NCBI GenBank assembly: GCA_002392545.1 | Contig: DGHF01000174.1 | Coordinates: 1-6,243 of the forward strand | DNA: 6,243 nucleotides | From: Ruminococcus sp. UBA3855 | Lineage (GTDB): Bacteria; Bacillota; Clostridia; Oscillospirales; Ruminococcaceae | Reading direction: 5' to 3' | Shown here: positions 1-5,605 of the stretch, one piece after another | Position numbering within the stretch: the stretch's first letter is position 1 | Layout of the letters: each line of letters begins with the position of its first letter | Made by a program: the position numbers and the translations under genes | Notes under the pieces: model-generated | The model's input: the letters and a program-made list of their open reading frames with translations, nothing else | What the model was told of the DNA's origin: nothing | Database searches by the model: none

Positions 1-2369
1 GTATCGTCAATCTTTTCGTCAATGTCAACATTAGCGTTAATTTTACCCTGTGCCTCGTGAGCACCACTGGGAGTCAGATTTTCAGTGATACCAGTCAGAT
101 ACTGATTCAGTGTCAGAACGTCAACAATATCAACCTTTCCATCACAGTCAACGTCGCCATAAAGGGTTTCCATCTCTTCTTCCTCTGCATAGTAATAAAC
201 GTCAACAGATTCGAGAGTTACGCTGTCAAGAGTGGTCTCACCCTTACCGCCATACCAGTAACCAAGCTGTACATTGCCGTATTCCTCGTTGAGGTCAACA
301 CCAGCAGGAACAATCCATGCAATCTGAACTGTACCAGCAGAAGTATTGGTGACAACATAATCCCAAGCGTCGCCGTTTTCCTTGTCGGAATACATCTTGA
401 ATTCATCGCCGACGGATGCACCGACACCATAGACCAGCTTATCAAGGTCAGCGGTAGTCTTGAGGTTGAAGACAACAGCCTTCACATCGGACTTGACACC
501 ATCACCAACCGGAACACCAATATCAGTGAAATTCAGTTCGCCGGACATATCGCCAGCCTTAATTTCTTTGCCAACCTTGTAACTAGCAGTATCAGTATAA
601 TCAAAAGTCTCAGTTTCGGTATAGGTAATTACACCGCCGACAAGTTCAACAGTCTCAACTTCTGTATATTCCTCTGCATCCTCAACGCCGTACCAGTACT
701 GGAAAGAAATTTCGCCGGAGCGTTCATCTTCCTTGACTTCTTCCGGAACGTCCCAGATAACGCTGAAATACTTGCCAAGCTGCTGACCATCTTCTGCACT
801 CAGATAGTAGCCATAGCAAGGAGTGATACCAAATTCAACGCCCTTTTCCTCATACTTTGAAATTTTGTCTTCGCCCATGTCGTTATACCAGTAACCAGCA
901 TTTTCATCCGCAGTCGCACCCTTAGCAGCCTTAGCAGATTCTGTATCGGACTTGCTGTCCTTATTAACGTTCAGACCGCCGCCATACATAAATTCTTTAA
1001 TTTCCGCATCACTTTGAATAGTAGCAGTCAGGGACTCAATGACAACACTTTCACCAACACCAGTCAAACCGAACTGATTATAACCAAACTTATGGCTGTT
1101 GATGGGGTCTGTGCCTTCTACCCACTTGATACCTTCCATTGCATAATACTCTTCATCATAGCCACGTGTGAGGGTATAGGGAGCATCTGCAAATTCCATC
1201 TGACGAGCCTGTGTTGCAGTCATTGTGCCTGTGCCGTCCTTATTGTCAACAAAAGTAAATGTACCACTGACAGGATTTGCAGAAGTAGAACCGTCTTTCT
1301 TGGAAAGTGCATGTTCATCCTTGGGTTCAACAGGTTCAGCCTCCACAACAGTAGACTTCTTGGAGGAGTTAGCTTCTACATCAGTGATAGTGATGGATTC
1401 GCCGTTTTCACCGCCGTAGTTGTTGCGGAATTCGAAATGTCCGGGGTACTTGTCTGTTTCAGGGTTGTAGGAAAGTGCATACTTGGAAGTGTCGAAAACA
1501 ATCGTATATTCCTGACCTTCTTCCACAGCTACGCTTGTACCCTCTGCATCAACCTTACCGCCTTCTGTATCAATCCAGCTTTTGGAAGTAGCATCCCACT
1601 CATACCAGTAGGGAGATTTTTCAACACCGATACCCATACCATAGTTGAAAGTACCTGTGAAGTTTGCAGTGAATGTAATGGCAATATTCTTAATACCGCT
1701 CTTTGCATAGTTAGCCCAATATCCAGTAAATACGCCACCTTCTGCAATTTCATCACCGGTTGCAGGAGTAACAGGGTCTGTTGTAGGTTCAGTCGTGTCA
1801 GTTCCTGTTTCACCTGTCGGCTCAGTAGCATCAGGGTCAGTAGCAGTTGGTTCAGTTGTAGCAGGCTCAGTGGTTTCTTCTGTTTCGCCGGCATTTGCCT
1901 CAGCGGAAACAACAGTAATATAGCCGTCTCCTCCGCTGTAATAGTCACGGAACTCGTAATGAGAAGCCCACTGGGAATCGGAAGGATTATACTGCAAGCT
2001 TACATCAGAAACGTCAATAGTAACTGTAAAGGGCACACCCTCTTCAATATCAGTCACTTCACCTTCTGCAACTTCTTCCCAATAATCAGGGTCAACGTCA
2101 GTATTGATACCGAAGCCCCACGAAAAAGAACCGTCATAGTCTGCAACGCAGGTAAAAGTAATGGTCTTGATACCACTGGTAGCGAGGTCGGCAGTGTAGC
2201 CAGTAATTTTCTCTTTAACTGCCATTTCCTGATTGATAGCAACAGCAGCAGCGGAAGCCTGAATATCATTACTTGTGGTCATAGCAGAAATGCCGAACGC
2301 TGTAGAAGAAAGCAATGTCACCGCAGCAATGGCGATAGCCTTCATACGATTGGTCATTGTATTGTTCAT
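1..2369 (-). CDS. Secreted modular dockerin protein, C-terminus cut by window edge
   Basis: At least 789 residues. Residues 1-29 or 1-40 are a signal peptide: Arg8 and Lys10, a hydrophobic core from Ala11, and possible cleavage after ISA (29) or ASA (40). Module A1 (about 53-159) and module A2 (about 212-334) share TGY, SGIK, YNP and a HYEF/HFEF-R pattern, and are joined by a Thr/Glu/Pro linker (160-211). Modules B1 (about 390-577) and B2 (about 605-727) share YG-G and QYWYG/GYWYG motifs. A type I dockerin begins at 737; its first calcium loop is DVDCDGKVDIVD (739-750) and its second starts at Asn780 and is cut off. The ATG at 2367-2369 is chosen because AAAGGA lies 8 nt upstream. No glycosidase, esterase or protease motif is seen. 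Known: dockerins attach secreted enzymes and binding proteins to cohesin scaffoldins. Inferred: a non-catalytic carbohydrate-binding or structural subunit. I cannot name the A and B modules. Confidence 0.93.
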   Translation of the reverse strand, partial: MNNTMTNRMKAIAIAAVTLLSSTAFGISAMTTSNDIQASAAAVAINQEMAVKEKITGYTADLATSGIKTITFTCVADYDGSFSWGFGINTDVDPDYWEEVAEGEVTDIEEGVPFTVTIDVSDVSLQYNPSDSQWASHYEFRDYYSGGDGYITVVSAEANAGETEETTEPATTEPTATDPDATEPTGETGTDTTEPTTDPVTPATGDEIAEGGVFTGYWANYAKSGIKNIAITFTANFTGTFNYGMGIGVEKSPYWYEWDATSKSWIDTEGGKVDAEGTSVAVEEGQEYTIVFDTSKYALSYNPETDKYPGHFEFRNNYGGENGESITITDVEANSSKKSTVVEAEPVEPKDEHALSKKDGSTSANPVSGTFTFVDNKDGTGTMTATQARQMEFADAPYTLTRGYDEEYYAMEGIKWVEGTDPINSHKFGYNQFGLTGVGESVVIESLTATIQSDAEIKEFMYGGGLNVNKDSKSDTESAKAAKGATADENAGYWYNDMGEDKISKYEEKGVEFGITPCYGYYLSAEDGQQLGKYFSVIWDVPEEVKEDERSGEISFQYWYGVEDAEEYTEVETVELVGGVITYTETETFDYTDTASYKVGKEIKAGDMSGELNFTDIGVPVGDGVKSDVKAVVFNLKTTADLDKLVYGVGASVGDEFKMYSDKENGDAWDYVVTNTSAGTVQIAWIVPAGVDLNEEYGNVQLGYWYGGKGETTLDSVTLESVDVYYYAEEEEMETLYGDVDCDGKVDIVDVLTLNQYLTGITENLTPSGAHEAQGKINANVDIDEKIDD
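189..2213 (-). repeat. Four diverged tandem modules (A1, A2, B1, B2) inside the dockerin gene
   Basis: A1 is encoded at about 1893-2213 and A2 at 1368-1736. They are clear duplicates: both have TGY near the start, SGIK followed by a beta-strand ending in F-x-x-G, a YNP turn and an EFR-x-x-Y-x-G ending. B1 (about 639-1202) and B2 (about 189-557) are a second pair, with an early MYGGG/VYGVG, W-x-V-P or W-I-V-P, then QYWYG/GYWYG and a final TVEL/SVTLE strand. The A and B pairs share a general order: strand, Y/F-G-x-G, Trp, hydrophobic strand, aromatic-rich strand with YG or YGG, then an ITI/VTL strand. I infer one beta-sandwich-like fold copied more than once. Boundaries are approximate and were set by eye. 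Confidence 0.65.
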
Positions 2370-2377
2370 GGTAATCA

Positions 2378-2383
2378 TCCTTT
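2378..2383 (-). promoter_or_regulatory. Shine-Dalgarno site of the dockerin gene
   Basis: AAAGGA on the minus strand lies 8 nt before the ATG at 2367-2369. It fixes the start at Met1 rather than the in-frame Met5 or Met9. Confidence 0.75.
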
Positions 2384-2410
2384 CACAGATTAAAAATAGA
2401 CAATAATTCC

Positions 2411-2434
2411 ACACAGTTTGAAAGATAACTGTGT
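2411..2434 (-). other. Hairpin in the 5' UTR of the dockerin gene
   Basis: ACACAGTT and AACTGTGT form a perfect 8-bp stem with an 8-nt loop between the predicted transcription start (about 2442) and the start codon. No T-run follows it, so it is not an intrinsic terminator. It could stabilise the mRNA or bind a regulator. The fold is seen in the sequence; the role is inferred. Confidence 0.5.
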
Positions 2435-2448
2435 AACTTCATGATTCT

Positions 2449-2480
2449 ATTATAGCACAAAATTCCTCTAAATTTGTGAA
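2449..2480 (-). promoter_or_regulatory. Extended -10 promoter of the dockerin gene
   Basis: A perfect TATAAT lies at 2449-2454 and is preceded by TGC (2455-2457), which makes an extended -10. No good -35 box sits at 16-18 nt. The nearest match, TTCACA (2475-2480), is 20 nt away and lies inside the tandem 11-bp repeats. Transcription would start near 2442, giving a leader of about 73 nt. A weak -35 covered by repeats suggests that a bound regulator controls the gene. Confidence 0.7.
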
Positions 2481-2554
2481 CAATTTGTGAACAAAATCGA
2501 TTTCGATGTAGAAATATTTTCAAACTTTTTATGAATTTTTACCAAATTGTGAAC
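2471..2554 (-). repeat. 11-bp direct repeats upstream of the dockerin promoter (possible operator)
   Basis: AATTTGTGAAC (plus-strand reading) occurs twice back to back at 2471-2481 and 2482-2492, with no gap and no mismatch. A third copy with one mismatch, AAATTGTGAAC, lies at 2544-2554 in the same orientation. The 11-bp period places the tandem copies on nearly the same face of the helix, and the pair overlaps the expected -35 region. This fits a binding site for a regulator, but the protein is unknown. The surrounding DNA is AT-rich, which raises the chance of casual similarity for the third copy. Confidence 0.6.
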
Positions 2555-2615
2555 GAAGTTGATATAAATTTAAACAACATCCTAAAGGCTTTCAACAGTT
2601 TCAAGCGAAATGTAC

Positions 2616-2643
2616 AAAAAAATACCCATTCTGGGAATGGGTA
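2616..2643 (-). terminator. Intrinsic terminator of the dnaX-ebfC-recR operon
   Basis: TACCCATTC (2623-2631) and GAATGGGTA (2635-2643) form a perfect 9-bp stem with a 3-nt loop. On the minus strand it is followed by seven T residues (2622-2616). The stem starts one base after the recR stop codon (2645-2647), so a terminating ribosome would overlap the hairpin. Confidence 0.93.
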
Positions 2644-2644
2644 C

Positions 2645-3247
2645 TTACATATCATTTCTGTTTTCCAAAGCCTTGTATAAAGTCACCTCATCAGCGTATT
2701 CCAGCATACCGCCCACAGGAAGACCAAAAGCAAGCCTTGTGACCTTCACCCCTAAGGGTTTCAGGAGCTGGGAGATATAAGCCGCCGTGGCATCCCCTTC
2801 CACAGTGGGATTGGTTGCCATGATAACTTCCTGAATACCGCCCTTTTGTACTCTGGCAATGAGGGAGCGGATTTTCAGGTCATCCGGCATAACTCCACGC
2901 AAAGGCGAAATCAGCCCATGCAGAACGTGATAAACGCCCTGATATTCTCCGGTACGCTCAAAAGCGTTCACATCCTTGGGCGTTTCCACAACGCAGATGG
3001 TGGAAGCATCTCTTGACAAATCGTCACAGATGGGGCAGATTTCCTTATCCGTGAGATTCTCACAGCACTTGCAATAATGAACCGTATTTCTTGCATTGAG
3101 GAGAGCAGTGGCAAAATCCTGTACTTCCTGCGCATCCATTGACATGACATAATAAGCAAGTCGGGCAGCGGATTTCATCCCGATGCCCGGCAACTTTGCA
3201 AACTGTTCAGTCAATACGACGAGCGGAAGCGCATCATGCGCCGCCAT
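2645..3247 (-). CDS. recR: Recombination mediator protein RecR
   Basis: 200 residues, the usual RecR length. RecR works with RecF and RecO to load RecA onto single-stranded DNA at gaps. Visible parts, in order: a helix-hairpin-helix around LPGIGMKSA (19-27), a zinc finger with Cys59, Cys62, Cys71 and Cys74, a Toprim domain starting near ICVVE (84-88) and containing EGD (150-152), and the conserved C-terminal region RLAFGLPVGG (171-180). It is the last gene of the dnaX operon, and its ATG is only 2 nt after the ebfC stop. No Shine-Dalgarno sequence is evident upstream (the leader reads roughly CGGTCTGTTTTAATC), so its translation probably depends on ribosomes finishing ebfC. The start is supported by the family-typical spacing from the N-terminus to the helix-hairpin-helix. 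Confidence 0.97.
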   Translation of the reverse strand: MAAHDALPLVVLTEQFAKLPGIGMKSAARLAYYVMSMDAQEVQDFATALLNARNTVHYCKCCENLTDKEICPICDDLSRDASTICVVETPKDVNAFERTGEYQGVYHVLHGLISPLRGVMPDDLKIRSLIARVQKGGIQEVIMATNPTVEGDATAAYISQLLKPLGVKVTRLAFGLPVGGMLEYADEVTLYKALENRNDM

Positions 3248-3249
3248 GA

Positions 3250-3591
3250 TTAAAACAGACCGGGGAGAGAAACTCCGCCTGTGATTTTGCTCATTTCGTC
3301 TTCGGTAGTGTTTTCAATCTGAGTAACAGCCTCATTCACTGCGCTGATGATTAAATCCTGCAACATTTCAATATCTTCAGCAACTTCGGGCTTGATAGTG
3401 AGGGTCTTGATGGTCTTCTTGCCAGTCATGACCAGTTCTACTGCGCCACCACCAACAGAAATCGGAAATTCTCTTGCTTCGATGTCGTCCTGCAAATCAG
3501 TAATCTGGTCTTGCATCTTCTGAGCCTGACGAATCATCTGATTCATATTCTGTGCGTTATTGCCCGCACCCTTGGGTACTCTTACTTTCAT
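3250..3591 (-). CDS. ebfC: YbaB/EbfC family nucleoid-associated protein
   Basis: 113 residues, a typical length for this family. Members are small dimeric DNA-binding proteins of the nucleoid, usually encoded between dnaX and recR, as here. A helical, Gln/Met-rich N-terminal region runs from about residue 15 to 40 (NMNQMIRQAQKMQ and on). A beta region follows with VGGGAVELVMTGKK (about 46-59), then a C-terminal helix around LQDLIISAVNEA and a flexible TGG...PGLF tail. The start is set by a strong AAAGGAG (3600-3606) 8 nt before the ATG. It lies 60 nt after dnaX and 2 nt before recR. B. subtilis calls the homologue yaaK. Family assignment is firm; the precise cellular role is known only in general terms. 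Confidence 0.95.
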   Translation of the reverse strand: MKVRVPKGAGNNAQNMNQMIRQAQKMQDQITDLQDDIEAREFPISVGGGAVELVMTGKKTIKTLTIKPEVAEDIEMLQDLIISAVNEAVTQIENTTEDEMSKITGGVSLPGLF

Positions 3592-3599
3592 AATAAATT

Positions 3600-3606
3600 C
3601 TCCTTT
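3600..3606 (-). promoter_or_regulatory. Shine-Dalgarno site of ebfC
   Basis: AAAGGAG sits 8 nt before the ebfC ATG, within the 60-nt gap after dnaX. It contrasts with recR, which has no such site. Confidence 0.8.
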
Positions 3607-3651
3607 TTCATTGATAATTTTTCATTTTTGGAAACGGAGCAAAGCCCCATT

Positions 3652-5250
3652 TTATGTGACAGCAGTTGTTTTGATACCGCTGTTTTTAGCTTGTTCTATC
3701 ATTTCCCTAGCCGGATTTCTCTGAGCGGCCGCATTAGAGCATTTCGCACGGATGGCGAAACGTTTCCCAAGAACGTTCTGAACCGCATCCCCTAAAGCCA
3801 TTGCATTTTCCTTGTCTTTGAACATAGTCAGGAAAAATGGATTTTCTGCCACAATCAACAGGATATTGGCATACATAAACGCATGAGAACTCTCCAGCGT
3901 TCCACGGACGGACGGACTGCGCTGGGCGCAAACCTCCAGAACCTCCGCCCATTGTGTGACAGGCTGGAAATCTTCTGATTTCAATTTCCGGATATCAACT
4001 TCTGGTTTTGGTTCTTGGACAGGGGCACTTCTGGGAACGGTCAAGGGGTTGGGCTGTGCACTGGCAAGCGGAACAGAAGGAATCTGCCCGACTGGTCGAT
4101 TTTCGAGACGTGACAATCTTTCCTGAATCTCATCCATGACCCGATTTACGACATTCACCGCCTGCGCCTGAATTCCCTTGCAAAGCTGAATGAGTGTCAT
4201 TTCCAGTTCCACACGACGATTGACGGAACGCCCCATTCTTTCACGGCAGGACTGCAAACATTCAATCATATTCATGATACTGTCCATATCCATTTCACCA
4301 GCCATTTTCTGCAAAGCCGGAATTTCGTCCATCATGCAATGAAGTAAAGATGTATTTCCAGTTGCTTTCAGAAGCATGACATCACGATACATGAGAATCA
4401 GTTCTTCGCAAAGTCTTGCAAGGTCTTTTGATTCTTCATGAAGCTGTGAGACAATCTGCAAAACTGCGGAAGTGTCCTTTCGATGAAGGGCATCCAGCAT
4501 TTTCAGCAAATAATCTCTTCCGGCAGCTCCGGCAGCATCCGCCGTCAGCCTGACGGTGATAGTCTCTCCATAAGCGGTGCAACGGTCAAGCAGAGAAATC
4601 GCATCTCTCATACCACCATCAGAAAGCCGAGCCATGAGTTCCGCAGCATCATGCTCCAGAGAAATTCCCTCCTGACTGGCGATGTACTCCAGCCTTGAAA
4701 CAAGGTCTTCCTGACGGATACGGCGGAAATCATAACGCTGACAGCGTGAAATGATAGTTGCAGGGACTTTATGAATCTCAGTCGTGGCAAGAATGAACTT
4801 GACATACTCCGGCGGTTCTTCCATGATTTTCAGCAAAGCATTGAATGCACTTGCGGAAAGCATATGCACCTCATCAATGATATACACCTTAAAACGACAG
4901 CGTTCAGGAGTATAGACAGTTGCATCACGCAAATCACGGATATCTTCTACACTGTTATTGGAAGCGGCATCAATCTCCACCAAATCCGAAAGTACAGCAG
5001 ATTCCGCATCTTTGCAGAGGGCACATTCCAGACAGGGGTTTCCGTCCGGTCTGGGGTGTTCACAATTGACCGCCTTCGCAAGGATTCTTGCACAAGTCGT
5101 CTTTCCTGTACCTCTCGAACCAGTGAACAGATACGCATGAGCCGTTGTGCCGTGCTTCACTTGATTCTGAAGCGTGGTAGTGACTTGTGGCTGTGAAAGA
5201 ACGTCTGCAAAGGTCATGGGTCGCCATTTCCGATAAAGTGCCTGATACAT
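3652..5250 (-). CDS. dnaX: DNA polymerase III subunit tau (DnaX), clamp loader ATPase
   Basis: 532 residues. DnaX is the ATPase of the clamp loader, which opens the sliding clamp around primed DNA and tethers the polymerase. The N-terminus MYQALYRKWRP is the family signature. Walker A is GSRGTGKT (44-51). Four zinc-binding cysteines follow (Cys64, Cys73, Cys76, Cys79). Walker B is VYIIDEVHM (122-130), then sensor 1 ATTE (155-158) and the SRC motif with Arg169 (168-170). Domain III continues to about residue 370. A Pro-rich linker (about 395-425) leads to a C-terminal domain ending near 532. The ATG follows AGGAGG by 6 nt. It is the first gene of dnaX-ebfC-recR and lies directly after the SRP RNA. 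I saw no A-rich slippery site of the kind that makes a short gamma form in E. coli, so a single long product is expected. Confidence 0.97.
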   Translation of the reverse strand: MYQALYRKWRPMTFADVLSQPQVTTTLQNQVKHGTTAHAYLFTGSRGTGKTTCARILAKAVNCEHPRPDGNPCLECALCKDAESAVLSDLVEIDAASNNSVEDIRDLRDATVYTPERCRFKVYIIDEVHMLSASAFNALLKIMEEPPEYVKFILATTEIHKVPATIISRCQRYDFRRIRQEDLVSRLEYIASQEGISLEHDAAELMARLSDGGMRDAISLLDRCTAYGETITVRLTADAAGAAGRDYLLKMLDALHRKDTSAVLQIVSQLHEESKDLARLCEELILMYRDVMLLKATGNTSLLHCMMDEIPALQKMAGEMDMDSIMNMIECLQSCRERMGRSVNRRVELEMTLIQLCKGIQAQAVNVVNRVMDEIQERLSRLENRPVGQIPSVPLASAQPNPLTVPRSAPVQEPKPEVDIRKLKSEDFQPVTQWAEVLEVCAQRSPSVRGTLESSHAFMYANILLIVAENPFFLTMFKDKENAMALGDAVQNVLGKRFAIRAKCSNAAAQRNPAREMIEQAKNSGIKTTAVT

Positions 5251-5256
5251 GGTGCG

Positions 5257-5262
5257 CCTCCT
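5257..5262 (-). promoter_or_regulatory. Shine-Dalgarno site of dnaX
   Basis: AGGAGG sits 6 nt before the dnaX ATG and only 13 nt after the U-run that ends the SRP RNA. This leaves no room for a separate promoter between the RNA gene and dnaX. Confidence 0.85.
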
Positions 5263-5275
5263 CGGTCAAAATTTC

Positions 5276-5301
5276 AAAAAAAATTCGGAACATAGGTGTG
5301 C
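5276..5301 (-). terminator. Intrinsic terminator formed by the SRP RNA end helix
   Basis: The 3' strand of the SRP RNA closing helix (5301-5283) pairs with 5390-5408 over 19 bp, and eight T residues (5283-5276) follow on the minus strand. The single non-Watson-Crick pair (5400 with 5291) is U-G in the minus-strand RNA but would be A-C on the plus strand, which supports minus-strand transcription. Read-through would continue straight into dnaX. Confidence 0.75.
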
Positions 5302-5408
5302 AGGCTTGCTGCGGCACATGAAACAATCCGCTTAATGCTGCTCGGTTCCCCGCCTGACATGGTTCACGGCGAATCATTGCACAGGGCCCGCACACCTATA
5401 TTCCGAAT
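5284..5408 (-). ncRNA. ffs: Signal recognition particle RNA, small bacterial (4.5S) type
   Basis: This RNA binds Ffh and directs ribosomes making membrane and secreted proteins to the membrane. The domain IV signature is plain on the minus strand: GTCAGG (5358-5353), a CGG/CCG helix closed by the GGAA tetraloop (5349-5346), then AGCAGC (5342-5337). The RNA folds into one long hairpin with the closing helix GGTGTGC/GCACACC extended outward to 19 bp. There is no Alu-type domain, so it is the short form rather than the roughly 270-nt B. subtilis scRNA. Its place directly before dnaX is typical of Firmicutes. The transcript probably starts near 5426, and the mature 5' end may be trimmed; core boundaries could be as narrow as about 5294-5397. 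Confidence 0.95.
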
Positions 5409-5432
5409 ATCCTGTTATATCCGAACATCCCT

Positions 5433-5461
5433 ATTATAACATAGTTCCTTCGAAATTGCAA
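5433..5461 (-). promoter_or_regulatory. Promoter of the SRP RNA
   Basis: TTGCAA (5456-5461) and a perfect TATAAT (5433-5438) are separated by exactly 17 nt, and TGT before the -10 gives an extended form. Start is expected near 5426, about 18 nt before the closing helix. This is the only good promoter seen ahead of dnaX, so it may also feed the dnaX-ebfC-recR operon by read-through. Confidence 0.85.
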
Positions 5462-5570
5462 GCCCAAACTTTCAAATTTGTGACTTTTCACTTGATTTTC
5501 GTGATTTTAGACAATTATCGTATTGTATTTTTGTGCAGGCATACGAATTTCAATATTTTGTAAAAAACAC
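5462..5570. other. AT-rich spacer between divergent promoters
   Basis: About 110 bp separate the -35 boxes of the SRP RNA (minus) and the candidate small RNA (plus). I see no gene in it. It is AT-rich enough to act as an upstream promoter element for either side. It contains AATTTGTGAC at 5475-5484, which resembles the 11-bp element at the dockerin promoter. Confidence 0.5.
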
Positions 5571-5599
5571 TTGTCAAGTCAGGTTTTTTCTGGTATAAT
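5571..5599 (+). promoter_or_regulatory. Strong plus-strand promoter of a candidate small RNA
   Basis: TTGTCA (5571-5576), a 17-nt spacer and a perfect TATAAT (5594-5599) with TGG before the -10. It is the best promoter in the window and the only convincing one on the plus strand. Transcription should start near 5606. Confidence 0.85.
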
Positions 5600-5605
5600 A
5601 ATAAT

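Noticed and set aside
57..860. Plus-strand open frame of 267 codons
   Set aside because: Also antisense to the dockerin gene; it arises from the codon bias of the real gene.
1014..2393. Long plus-strand open frame of 459 codons
   Set aside because: It is antisense to the dockerin gene, whose frame shows a signal peptide, repeated modules and a dockerin. The plus frame is Cys/Ser-rich with no recognisable domain and no plausible ribosome binding site.
2471..2554. CRISPR or att-type repeats
   Set aside because: The repeats are 11 bp, adjacent, without regular spacers, and no cas, integrase or transposase gene is present.
2567..2595. Second possible minus-strand promoter TTGAAA, 17 nt, TAAATT
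   Set aside because: The -10 is poor and lies in AT-rich DNA; the TATAAT at 2449-2454 is far better.
3636..3648. Hairpin GGAGC/GCCCC between dnaX and ebfC
   Set aside because: Five pairs with a 3-nt loop and no U-run on the minus strand; too weak to call a terminator or attenuator.
3652..5250. Programmed frameshift in dnaX giving a gamma form
   Set aside because: No A-AAA-AAG-type slippery run was found in the region after the ATPase domains.
5060..5395. Minus-strand frame of 111 codons across the SRP RNA and dnaX start
   Set aside because: It overlaps a clear structured RNA and reads dnaX in the wrong frame.
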